18,014 bases of DNA from the NCBI GenBank assembly GCA_015904075.1, contig JABMDH010000026.1, positions 7,971 through 25,984 on the forward strand. Direction: 5' to 3'. The position numbers were made by a program, and so were the translations under genes. This document shows positions 1 to 7,068 of the stretch, one piece after another. A model generated the notes under the pieces. The model was not told where the DNA came from. It searched no databases and saw only the letters and a program-made list of their open reading frames with translations. This DNA is from Nitrospira sp. Its GTDB lineage: Bacteria > Nitrospirota > Nitrospiria > Nitrospirales > Nitrospiraceae. The stretch's first letter is position 1; every line of letters begins with the position of its first letter.

Positions 1-1
1 C

Positions 2-847
2 TTCCATCATCCCCCGGACATCGTTCTGTACCATGCCGAGTGCTCAGATGGATTCGGGGCAGCCTGGGCGATCTGGAAACAATTCCCCAATACCCGTTTT
101 ATCCCGGTCAAACACGGCATCCCTCCCCCTTCGGATCTTCGGGATCATCGTGTCGTGATTGCTGACTTCAGCTATGCGCGCCCGACCCTTGAAGCGCTGG
201 CCTCTGAAACCAAAGAACTGCTCATTCTGGATCACCACATCACAGCGGAGAAGGCGCTCGCCGATCTCCCCTACGCCTACTTCGACCAAGCCAAGTCAGG
301 TGCAGTGCTCAGCTGGGAATGGGCTCATGGCACGGTCGCTCCCTGGCTGCTCCGCTACGTTCAGGACAAGGACTTGTGGACATGGGAGATGCCGGCAAGC
401 CGTGAGATTAATGCGGCTCTGGCTTCACACCCCTTTGATTTCAACCTGTGGGATCGATTTTCCCAAACGACTCTGGAGCAGGAAGGACGCGCGATTCTTC
501 GCTATGAGCATGAATTAGTCGGGAAACTCTCCGCACAAGCCGTCTTGGTCGAGTTCCAAGGGGAAACCGTTCCGTCTGTGCACAGCGCCGTCTTAACCAG
601 CCAAATCGGCGACCGGCTTTCGCCGGACCACCCCTTTTGCCTGATCTGGCACGATCGTGATGGGCGTCGCTATTTCAGCATGCGCTCTCGCGCGGACGGC
701 ACGGACGTGGGAGCCATCGCCGCATCGTTTGGCGGAGGAGGGCATACTCATGCCGCAGGATTTTCTGTGCCACTCGGAGCCGACGGGACACTTCCCGACA
801 ATTCCACGTTGCCTCGCGCGGTGACCGACCGCCGACGAGCTCCCTAG
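2..847 (+). CDS. DHH-family phosphoesterase, 5' end outside the window
   Basis: This is a DHH/DHHA1 superfamily phosphoesterase, a family of metal-dependent enzymes acting on short oligonucleotides, cyclic-dinucleotide products or polyphosphates. The frame is open from base 2, so the N-terminus lies upstream. The visible part starts in motif I (HAECSDGFGAAWA). It continues with an aspartate-containing motif II (IADFSYARP) and the hallmark LDHH motif near base 230. The C-terminus carries the DHHA1 substrate-binding motif GGGGHTHAAGF near base 735. Motif I has HAECSDG where many family members have a DxD-type sequence, which places it with the less-studied DHH phosphohydrolases rather than RecJ. 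The substrate cannot be told from sequence. The rhomboid gene begins 11 bases after the TAG stop, so the two are probably co-transcribed. Confidence 0.85.
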   Translation, partial: FHHPPDIVLYHAECSDGFGAAWAIWKQFPNTRFIPVKHGIPPPSDLRDHRVVIADFSYARPTLEALASETKELLILDHHITAEKALADLPYAYFDQAKSGAVLSWEWAHGTVAPWLLRYVQDKDLWTWEMPASREINAALASHPFDFNLWDRFSQTTLEQEGRAILRYEHELVGKLSAQAVLVEFQGETVPSVHSAVLTSQIGDRLSPDHPFCLIWHDRDGRRYFSMRSRADGTDVGAIAASFGGGGHTHAAGFSVPLGADGTLPDNSTLPRAVTDRRRAP

Positions 848-858
848 GATCGTCCATC

Positions 859-1566
859 GTGATCCCCCTTCACGACGACAATCCAACCGAACGATTCCCC
901 TTCATCACAATCATCTTCATTGCCGTCTGCGTGTCCGTCTTTCTCTATCAGGAAAGCCTGCCTCAGAAGCCAGGCGAGGCGTTCGTCTTTCACTACGGTG
1001 CCATCCCGGCCATGGTGTTTGGCCATGCCGCGTTGCCAGAAAACACCGCCGTTGCCATTCCCGCCTCCCTCACACTGCTTACCAGTATGTTTCTCCACGG
1101 AGGATGGATGCATCTGCTGGGGAACATGCTCTATCTCTGGATTTTCGGCAATAACATCGAAGATTCGATGGGGCATGCCAAGTACATCGTGTTTTATATC
1201 CTGTGTGGAGTCCTGGCTGCGCTCGCCCACGCGATGACCGATCCATCGTCACAGATCCCCATGGTGGGAGCCAGCGGCGCCATCTCTGCAGTGCTCGGTG
1301 CCTATCTTCTGTTGTACCCACGCGCCCATGTGCTGGTGTTACTGCCCGCCCTAGGGATGACTCGTATCGCAGCCGGCGTGGTGTTGGGCATGTGGTTCGT
1401 GACGCAGCTCGTCAGCGGCGGGATGAGTATCGGCGCCCAGGGTGGCGGCGTGGCCTTCTTCGCGCACATCGGCGGATTCGTCGCAGGCATGGCCTTGATC
1501 GGCCTGTTCAAACGCCCGGACGTGCCGTTCTTCTCACCGGGGCGTTCAGGCCGGTGGGACCGCTGA
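859..1566 (+). CDS. Rhomboid-family intramembrane serine protease
   Basis: This 235-residue membrane protein belongs to the rhomboid family, whose members cleave transmembrane substrates within the lipid bilayer. Hydrophobic segments run through most of the chain, beginning near residue 14. The family signatures are present: HGGWMHLLGNMLYLWIFG (residues 80-97), with the conserved histidine and asparagine that line the active site; GASG at 137-140, with the probable nucleophile Ser139; and AHIGGFVAG, with the probable catalytic His203. All catalytic positions are intact, so it should be active. The start is a GTG with only a weak upstream AGGA. It follows the phosphoesterase gene closely, which suggests one transcript. 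Its last 21 bases overlap the 3' end of purK on the other strand. Its substrate is unknown. Confidence 0.9.
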   Translation: MIPLHDDNPTERFPFITIIFIAVCVSVFLYQESLPQKPGEAFVFHYGAIPAMVFGHAALPENTAVAIPASLTLLTSMFLHGGWMHLLGNMLYLWIFGNNIEDSMGHAKYIVFYILCGVLAALAHAMTDPSSQIPMVGASGAISAVLGAYLLLYPRAHVLVLLPALGMTRIAAGVVLGMWFVTQLVSGGMSIGAQGGGVAFFAHIGGFVAGMALIGLFKRPDVPFFSPGRSGRWDR

Positions 1567-2727
1567 GAGTGCAGCGAGACGCGCTAGCAGCCGGTGAGCC
1601 GGTTCCGCCGCCGCCTCGCGGGTTTCACCCAAAAACGTGACATGCCCCATCTTTCTCCCTGGACGGGCGACTTTCTTTCCGTAGAGATGGAGTACGGCCC
1701 CCGGCAGAGCAAGCAGTTCCTTGAAGGGCTGACCGGAAGTCACGGCCTGCATTTCTGCACCGATGAGGTTGACCATTGCCGCCGGACTCCACTGTCTCAC
1801 CTCGCCCAACGGCGCGCCACAGACCGCGCGCACCTGTTGTTCAAATTGAGACACCGTGCAAGCGTCCAGGGTATAGTGACCTGAATTATGAGGGCGCGGC
1901 GCAATTTCATTGATAAAGAGCCGATCGTCCGCAGTGTGAAACAATTCGACGCAAAACACTCCGACGCCTTTCAGTACATCCACAGCTTGGCGGGCAAGAT
2001 CAGACGCTCTTGCCGCAACCTGAAGAGAAACAGTGGCCGGGGCCAGCGTCATACGTAAGATGCCACACTCATGATGGTTTTCTACGACCGGATACGTGCG
2101 GCACTCACCGTTCGCCCCCCGTACTACCAGCACGGAAAGCTCCCGCTCAAACTCTACTAACTGTTCAAGAATCCATCTGGAAGCAGGCCGTTCAATGGTC
2201 TGTAACGTCCGGGCGACTTCATCGACATCTGAATTGCGCCGGATCGGCCATTGGCCTTTCCCGTCGTAGCCGGAGGTCGCGGTCTTACAGAGAGCCGGAA
2301 GACCGATTTGTTTGGCGGCTTCCGCCAGTTGGACCGGTGCCGCGATGGCGATAAAAGGGACAACGGGAAGATCGTTCGAGCGCAGAAACTGTTTCTGTTC
2401 GACACGGTCTTGAATGATCCGGAGCACGGCGCTGGAAGGCCTGACGCGATGACGCTCTTCGAGCCACTCACACAAATCAGCCGGTACATTCTCCCATTCA
2501 AATGTGACAGCCCGAACAAGACCTGAAAAGTTCTCACGCGTGGGGAGATCAGAGAAGGCCGCCGTAAACGAACGGTCTGATTGGCGATGTGCAGGGGCAT
2601 CAGGGTCCTGGTCCCATACGGCAATGTGATAGCCCAGACGACGTGCTGCAGCGGCGAACATCGCCCCCAGCTGGCCACCCCCCAGGACACCGAGCATTGA
2701 TCCAGGTTCGACCATGACGTCGGTCAC
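1546..2727 (-). CDS. purK: N5-carboxyaminoimidazole ribonucleotide synthase
   Basis: PurK uses ATP and bicarbonate to convert aminoimidazole ribonucleotide to N5-CAIR in de novo purine synthesis. The 393-residue product has the usual family length. It opens with the nucleotide-fold signature [13 protein letters not shown], followed by an ATP-grasp core: the segment from about residue 140 ([15 protein letters not shown]), the glutamates in [14 protein letters not shown], and [16 protein letters not shown] near the metal site. The start is taken as the GTG at 2727 because it overlaps the purE stop in a GTGA arrangement, implying translational coupling. An in-frame ATG 12 bases later has no better ribosome site. 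The gene ends inside the convergent rhomboid coding region. Function is well supported by motifs and by the purE neighbour. Confidence 0.95.
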   Translation of the reverse strand: MTDVMVEPGSMLGVLGGGQLGAMFAAAARRLGYHIAVWDQDPDAPAHRQSDRSFTAAFSDLPTRENFSGLVRAVTFEWENVPADLCEWLEERHRVRPSSAVLRIIQDRVEQKQFLRSNDLPVVPFIAIAAPVQLAEAAKQIGLPALCKTATSGYDGKGQWPIRRNSDVDEVARTLQTIERPASRWILEQLVEFERELSVLVVRGANGECRTYPVVENHHECGILRMTLAPATVSLQVAARASDLARQAVDVLKGVGVFCVELFHTADDRLFINEIAPRPHNSGHYTLDACTVSQFEQQVRAVCGAPLGEVRQWSPAAMVNLIGAEMQAVTSGQPFKELLALPGAVLHLYGKKVARPGRKMGHVTFLGETREAAAEPAHRLLARLAALSAVPPA

Positions 2728-3314
2728 GACTGTCGGCTCACCCCATCGGCTCCGAGGTTACCCAAACTGGTTCCCTTGGCCTCAGCAGAATTCAACACGC
2801 TCTCCGTCTGGGCTGTCCGAAATCTTTTCACACGTTCGGCGATCTCCGGATAGCATCCGCCCAAAATTTGGGCCGCCAATAACCCGGCATTCTCTCCTCC
2901 ACCGATCGCCACCGTCGCCACTGGAATCCCCTTCGGCATCTGGACGATCGACAAGAGGGAATCGAGGCCTCGCAGGTTTTCCGTTGGAATGGGCACTCCG
3001 ATCACAGGAAGGTGAGTCTTGGCTGCCAACATGCCCGGGAGATGCGCCGCACCCCCGGCACCGGCAATAATAACCTCGATCCCGCGAGCCGGCGCAGTTG
3101 AGGCGTATTCAAAGAGCCGATCCGGTGTACGATGAGCAGACACCACTAATAATTCGTAAGGAATGTGCAGCTCAGCCAGAATGGCTCCAGCCTTTTCCAA
3201 AATAGGAAAATCGGACTTACTTCCTCCCAATACACCAACAATCGCCTTGCCATTGGGAATCGTGCGACCACTTATTTTCTGAGTCTTCATTGTCTTTTTC
3301 CCGATGCCGCGCAT
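2724..3314 (-). CDS. purE: N5-carboxyaminoimidazole ribonucleotide mutase
   Basis: PurE moves the carboxyl group of N5-CAIR to give 4-carboxy-AIR, the step after PurK. The protein shows the class I PurE signatures: [16 protein letters not shown] near the N-terminus, [13 protein letters not shown] with the catalytic histidine, and [15 protein letters not shown]. The start is placed at ATG 3314 (196 residues) because a strong GGAGGAAGGAG site lies 9 bases upstream. An ATG at 3290 would give a more typical family length but lacks a comparable site, and a TTG at 3320 sits too close to the ribosome site. The tail after about residue 150 is longer than in most PurE proteins. The gene leads a two-gene purEK operon. 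Confidence 0.95.
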   Translation of the reverse strand: MRGIGKKTMKTQKISGRTIPNGKAIVGVLGGSKSDFPILEKAGAILAELHIPYELLVVSAHRTPDRLFEYASTAPARGIEVIIAGAGGAAHLPGMLAAKTHLPVIGVPIPTENLRGLDSLLSIVQMPKGIPVATVAIGGGENAGLLAAQILGGCYPEIAERVKRFRTAQTESVLNSAEAKGTSLGNLGADGVSRQS

Positions 3315-3323
3315 GAACAACAG

Positions 3324-3334
3324 CTCCTTCCTCC
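3324..3334 (-). promoter_or_regulatory. Shine-Dalgarno site deciding the purE start
   Basis: On the minus strand this reads GGAGGAAGGAG, an extended match to the anti-Shine-Dalgarno sequence. It ends 9 bases before ATG 3314, the normal distance, and favours that start over TTG 3320 and ATG 3290. Confidence 0.7.
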
Positions 3335-3373
3335 ATAGAAAGTACGTTTCTCTTGATGTGTATCAGCACACTC

Positions 3374-3402
3374 AACTTAACGGCTCTGTACGACACGGTC
3401 AA
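3374..3402 (-). promoter_or_regulatory. Candidate purEK promoter (proximal)
   Basis: On the minus strand TTGACC (3397-3402) is followed after 17 bases by TAAGTT (3374-3379). The -35 box is close to consensus, but the -10 box matches TATAAT at only three positions, so this is tentative. It would start transcription roughly 50 bases upstream of purE. Confidence 0.3.
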
Positions 3403-3459
3403 GCAAGAGCGGCTACGAGAGCTTGCGTGGACTAGGAATTCCTGCCATTGCTTCTATTT

Positions 3460-3480
3460 GAATGTTGTCAGACAACATTC
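3460..3480. promoter_or_regulatory. Perfect palindrome, GntR/FadR-type operator candidate
   Basis: The arm GAATGTTGTC (3460-3469) is followed by a single central A and then by its exact complement. The core TTGTC-A-GACAA fits the yGT(N)AC-type half-site pattern known for FadR-subfamily GntR repressors. It lies about 150 bases upstream of purE. A one-base centre is poor for an RNA hairpin and there is no T-run, so a protein-binding site is the better reading. No GntR gene is in the window. Confidence 0.45.
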
Positions 3481-3522
3481 CGTGAGAGTTCTGGTCGACA
3501 TCGCTCCCTGAAATCTATGGGT

Positions 3523-3552
3523 TTTATAGACTCAAAGTGAGACAAGAAACAA
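3523..3552 (-). promoter_or_regulatory. Candidate purEK promoter (distal)
   Basis: On the minus strand TATAAA (3523-3528) matches the -10 consensus at five of six positions. A weak -35 (TTGTTT, 3547-3552) sits 18 bases upstream. If used, the palindrome at 3460-3480 would lie in the early transcribed leader, where a bound repressor could block elongation. Confidence 0.3.
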
Positions 3553-3595
3553 GCAGAGAAATTGATACGGATGCGGAGAATCTGAGGATGGATTC

Positions 3596-3625
3596 GGCGG
3601 GCCAGCACACGAGTCCTGGCCCGCC
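3596..3625. terminator. Second GC-rich hairpin downstream of the export operon
   Basis: The arm GGCGGGCCAG (3596-3605) and its exact complement CTGGCCCGCC (3616-3625) enclose a 10-base loop. Neither strand has a T-run after the stem, so a standard intrinsic terminator is not shown. Position after the last gene of the operon suggests termination or protection of the transcript's 3' end. Confidence 0.45.
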
Positions 3626-3639
3626 TTGCCGATTACGGC

Positions 3640-3665
3640 GGTGTTCCCCATTGCTGGGGAACACC
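3640..3665. terminator. First hairpin downstream of the export operon
   Basis: GGTGTTCCCC (3640-3649) pairs perfectly with GGGGAACACC (3656-3665), and an extra A-T pair leaves a four-base loop. It begins about 14 bases after the adaptor stop codon on the minus strand. There is no T-run, so it is a likely 3'-end structure rather than a proven terminator. Confidence 0.5.
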
Positions 3666-3678
3666 CCTGGCTATATAA

Positions 3679-5121
3679 CTACTTCGCGACTCTCCCTGTT
3701 GACTTGGGCATGAGCATGTCAAACAGGCTTGGGGACCGTTCGATATAATCAGGCGGGAAGAAATTGAATCGCCGCCACAGTTCGTACCAGAGAGGAACAC
3801 GGTTTAAGACTACCCACCCTAACACCCTGGTTCCCTGCCGAACTTGAGCCTGTTCAGGCCATGGCTGATTATCTTCTGGATCAGGAACAACCCAGAACCG
3901 GTAATTTCCCTTGCCGTCGTCTATTTGGTCGACCACTTTGATAATGCCCCCGCGGGTACCGGCCATCAATTCAGGCCAGGCCGGAAGCGGGATGGCTGGA
4001 ATTCCGAAAAATACGAGTCTGACCTTCCGTCCAGGGGTCAACAGCGGAGAGTCCAGTCCCTCTGCCACCATTTCAATCGCCTTATCGGCAGCGGATGGAG
4101 AAATAGTCACCAGGGTTTCACCCTGTTTCACGGTCTCTCCGATACCAACCCGCGCCATCTTGACCACTGTGCCATCGATCGGCGCCTCAATGCGTGCAAA
4201 TTGAATACGCTGCTGGGCACTTTCTTGCCGCACCGAGATGTCCGCCAATTGATCTGTCGCCTTGGCAGCTTCAGCAATCGCGTTGTCACGGGCTGCCGTC
4301 GCATCAATCAGCTTCTGCTGCACATCTGCGGTGATTTGATCGCGGCCGAAACTCAGCGATGCGCGGGCTTGCTCGGCTGCCTGCAGATTGGCCTGCGCTG
4401 CCTGTAAGCCGGCTTTGGTTCCGATTTCAGTTTGAATCGTCAACTCAAGTTCGCGCTGCGAGACAAATCCATCCTTAATCAGCTGTCGATGCCGATCCAC
4501 ATTGAGCTGCGCAGTGGTCACATCAATCTTGGCAGCCTCAACTTTTTGCTGGGCCTCACGCACTCTATTGTCGGCCTCGGTCACGCGGGCATCGGCCGAT
4601 GGCACAGCCGCCAGTACAAGCTTCTGCATCTGTCCGATCCGTTTATTGAGTTGATCCGCTCTGGCCAAAGCCGCCTGTCGAGTCTGTTGCAACGCAACTT
4701 TCCGCTGTTCGAACAGGGCGAGGAGTTCAGGAGCAATGAAGTTCGGATCGTAATCCTCGAGTTCAAGAATAAGATCGCCCTTCTTCACTTTGACACCTTC
4801 AAACACATGCCATTCCTTGATACGACCGGTAATCCGAGCTTCCATCTCTTGCGGCCGCTCGTAGGGAGTATAGGCAGAGAGTCGACCCGTGGCTGTCACA
4901 GTCTGTGTCCACGGAACAAACTCAATGATCAGCAGAAAGAGGATCAAAAGAGTCAGGGTCACACGCCCCATAGAGACTAACTTATGGGGTAGCTTGACTG
5001 CCTCCCATGAAGACATTTTTGCCGTTGCTGCTGAGTTATCGATCGATACAGCCTGTAAGCCTACCCCTTGGTGGGCAAGCGTCAGAGCATTCTCTCCCGG
5101 ATTGCGATTTAGGCCAGCCAT
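3679..5121 (-). CDS. HlyD-family periplasmic adaptor (membrane fusion protein)
   Basis: This 480-residue protein is a membrane fusion protein of the HlyD type, which bridges an inner-membrane exporter and an outer-membrane channel. A short cytoplasmic N-terminus precedes one membrane segment at about residues 53-70. The first lipoyl half-motif (about 93-122, with ITGRIKEWHVFEGVKVKKGD) and the second (about 311-342, with IEAPIDGTVVKMARVGIGE) flank a long alanine- and glutamine-rich coiled coil from about 133 to 305. A beta-barrel-type region follows. The C-terminal tail LNRVPLWYELWRRFNFFPP (439-457) is unusual for classical HlyD. ATG 5121 is preceded by GGAGG at a short spacing. It is the last gene of the array, 103 bases after the ABC gene, and is the natural partner of that protein and the three TolC-type proteins. 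Confidence 0.88.
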   Translation of the reverse strand: MAGLNRNPGENALTLAHQGVGLQAVSIDNSAATAKMSSWEAVKLPHKLVSMGRVTLTLLILFLLIIEFVPWTQTVTATGRLSAYTPYERPQEMEARITGRIKEWHVFEGVKVKKGDLILELEDYDPNFIAPELLALFEQRKVALQQTRQAALARADQLNKRIGQMQKLVLAAVPSADARVTEADNRVREAQQKVEAAKIDVTTAQLNVDRHRQLIKDGFVSQRELELTIQTEIGTKAGLQAAQANLQAAEQARASLSFGRDQITADVQQKLIDATAARDNAIAEAAKATDQLADISVRQESAQQRIQFARIEAPIDGTVVKMARVGIGETVKQGETLVTISPSAADKAIEMVAEGLDSPLLTPGRKVRLVFFGIPAIPLPAWPELMAGTRGGIIKVVDQIDDGKGNYRFWVVPDPEDNQPWPEQAQVRQGTRVLGWVVLNRVPLWYELWRRFNFFPPDYIERSPSLFDMLMPKSTGRVAK

Positions 5122-5224
5122 GGAGCCTCCATTATTCCTACGCTAGGTGTTACTCTACCTGGTTGATTCCCTTGTACGGATTTACCATTTTCGTCGATCA
5201 TACTTGATCGCTTCCTTGCGTCAT

Positions 5225-6901
5225 TTACGCATGAACGTGATGCAACATCACACGACGGTCTGTATGTTCCGTCAAGTTTGGATCAGTTGAAATAAATATG
5301 GCTGACCAAGGCTCTTGCTTGGAGCACAACCGGCGTAAGATCGTCTCACGCAAGGCTGGATCCATGCTGTGAATCAGTCCGTCGAAAATCAGAAGTTGTG
5401 GACGACCAAGGATCGCGCGAGCCAGTAATATTTGCACAACATGAGTAGGAGCAAGGACCTCTCCGAGTGAGCTGACATCGGACTTGATACCGCGCGGGAG
5501 AGCTTCGATGACTTCTTCAAGCTCCGTGAAACGGAGTGCCCAGGCTAGACTGTCATAGGATACGTAGGGACGCCCCAGCACAATATTATCCTCGATGGTC
5601 CCTTCTAACAGAGTATGCTGTGAATCGATCAGAAGGCTACGGCATCTGTTGACAGCACTGGGATCGACATACCGAATATCGACACCATTGTACTGAATGA
5701 CGCCGCTGCTCGGGGCTTCAAGGCCTGCCAAAACTCTCGACAAAGCCATTTTCGCTGCTGGAGTGCGAGCGTAGATACCGACCTTTTCACCGGGTGCGAC
5801 TTCCAGGTTGAAGTTCTCAAATACCTGCACTCCGTTGTGAACGAGACTGACTCCCTTGCAGGTGACCATGAGACCGTGAACAGACGGAGCAGGCAGGGGT
5901 ACCGCTGTCCCGCTTGTAGCTTCATCCTGCGTGGTCGAAAAGAATTGGTTCAGCTCCGTTACGCCGGTGAAGAAGTAATAGACATGCGCCATGCTCTTGA
6001 CGAGCGACTCAAAATTAATGATGAGTGCGCCAACGACCACTTCCACAGCTACCAGCTGACCGAGAGTCAACTGACCGGAGGCGAGGAGCCAACCGGCCAT
6101 GGCAAGCGCACCAGCCTGTGCAATCGCCATCCCTCCCACTGCAGACATGAATTGCCGCAAGAGAACGGCGAACCGCGCTTTGCGGGTCTCCGTATAGGCA
6201 TTGACGAGGTCGTCGGTCTTTTGCATGATCCAGGGCTGACTATCAGTCGCCTTGAGATGTAGCAGGTTGTTTGATACCTCTTGAATCCAATTGAAGACAT
6301 CATACTTTGCGTGGGACATATCAAGATGCGTTCGCACGGCTCCACGAGACATCACAAAAAACGTGATCATGAAACCGACCATCAGCAACAAGTCGTAGAC
6401 GAGGAAATAGGGATGGTAGACCACCAACAGGGCCATACCGACCGTTCCGCCGACAATCACATTGACCATATCGATGAGGACGGCAGAGAGTGCGCGCTGT
6501 ATAAACACAGCCTCGACGAAATAGTTCGCTAATTGCGGCTTATAGCCTTGGAAGCGGAACTGAGGCAGCCGCTGCACCATTGATATCGCCACCCTCGCGA
6601 AGATGCGGCGCTGCAGCATTTCCACTGCATAGTAATGGAATGCCTTGAAGATGCCGACAAACAACAGCACCGACATCATGATGCCGGTTAACGTCCACAC
6701 CATGACCGGTTGGATCGCATACGAGAACGTGCTCACCAACTCCTGGACGGTCAGAGGAATGATGAGAGAGAAGAACGCGATCGCAAGGGCATAGGAGACG
6801 ATTAGCGTCAGAACTTTGCGCTCAAGGCGCGCGGCCAAAGCGAGCTGGCTCAATAGCGCTTGTAACAGGTTCGGCTGTTGTGAATTGTGTTGCTCTCTCA
6901 T
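5225..6901 (-). CDS. ABC exporter-like protein with degenerate ATPase motifs
   Basis: This 558-residue protein has the layout of a type I secretion exporter: a membrane domain (about residues 28-320) fused to a nucleotide-binding-like domain (about 342-558), with no N-terminal C39 peptidase domain. The nucleotide-binding domain aligns throughout, but its key residues are lost. Walker A GxxxxGK[ST] reads A378-RTPA-A383-K384-M385. The LSGGQ signature reads LAPTH (483-487). Walker B keeps Asp507, but the catalytic Glu is Gly508. The H-loop reads ISTDPN (537-542) without histidine, and His355 stands near the usual A-loop aromatic. The LLEGTIEDNI block and the LARA helix after the signature are kept, so the fold is probably intact but hydrolysis is not expected. 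ATG 6901 is preceded by repeated GGAGG. It sits between the outer-membrane genes and the adaptor gene. It may be a structural pseudo-ATPase, or one half of a heterodimer whose partner is encoded elsewhere. Confidence 0.85.
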   Translation of the reverse strand: MREQHNSQQPNLLQALLSQLALAARLERKVLTLIVSYALAIAFFSLIIPLTVQELVSTFSYAIQPVMVWTLTGIMMSVLLFVGIFKAFHYYAVEMLQRRIFARVAISMVQRLPQFRFQGYKPQLANYFVEAVFIQRALSAVLIDMVNVIVGGTVGMALLVVYHPYFLVYDLLLMVGFMITFFVMSRGAVRTHLDMSHAKYDVFNWIQEVSNNLLHLKATDSQPWIMQKTDDLVNAYTETRKARFAVLLRQFMSAVGGMAIAQAGALAMAGWLLASGQLTLGQLVAVEVVVGALIINFESLVKSMAHVYYFFTGVTELNQFFSTTQDEATSGTAVPLPAPSVHGLMVTCKGVSLVHNGVQVFENFNLEVAPGEKVGIYARTPAAKMALSRVLAGLEAPSSGVIQYNGVDIRYVDPSAVNRCRSLLIDSQHTLLEGTIEDNIVLGRPYVSYDSLAWALRFTELEEVIEALPRGIKSDVSSLGEVLAPTHVVQILLARAILGRPQLLIFDGLIHSMDPALRETILRRLCSKQEPWSAIFISTDPNLTEHTDRRVMLHHVHA

Positions 6902-7017
6902 ACCACCTCCCCCTCCAGGATAAAAAAGATGCTATCAGCCCTTTGCTACCATCATTGAAACCAGTCCATCTCACCTGTAACTACCAGGGGCAAGATAGCC
7001 TTCTCAATTCTACAAAG

Positions 7018-7033
7018 GTAGGCGTACGCCTAC
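7018..7033. repeat. Perfect 16-base palindrome between tolC-like and ABC genes
   Basis: GTAGGCGTACGCCTAC is its own complement. It lies 36 bases downstream of the third TolC-type gene, in the 167-base gap before the ABC gene. As RNA it could form a six-pair stem with a GTAC loop and act as a processing or attenuation point. As DNA it could bind a dimeric regulator. No T-run follows. Confidence 0.4.
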
Positions 7034-7068
7034 TATAGGTTCATGCCCCCTACCTTCAGTACAAACAC

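Larger units (their letters stand above)
3335..3678. other. Intergenic region between hlyD-type gene and purE
   Basis: No credible coding sequence is visible in these 344 bases. In the direction of purEK transcription the region contains two hairpins just after the adaptor gene, a weak candidate promoter, a perfect palindrome and a second weak candidate promoter close to purE; each is listed separately. No purine-type riboswitch core could be recognised by eye. Confidence 0.6.

Noticed and set aside
3217..3402. A short minus-strand frame upstream of purE
   Set aside because: It overlaps the purE start in another frame, contains the candidate promoter and ribosome site, and resembles no protein.
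3460..3480. Reading the palindrome as an intrinsic terminator
   Set aside because: The stem is AT-rich with a one-base centre and no T-run follows on either strand.
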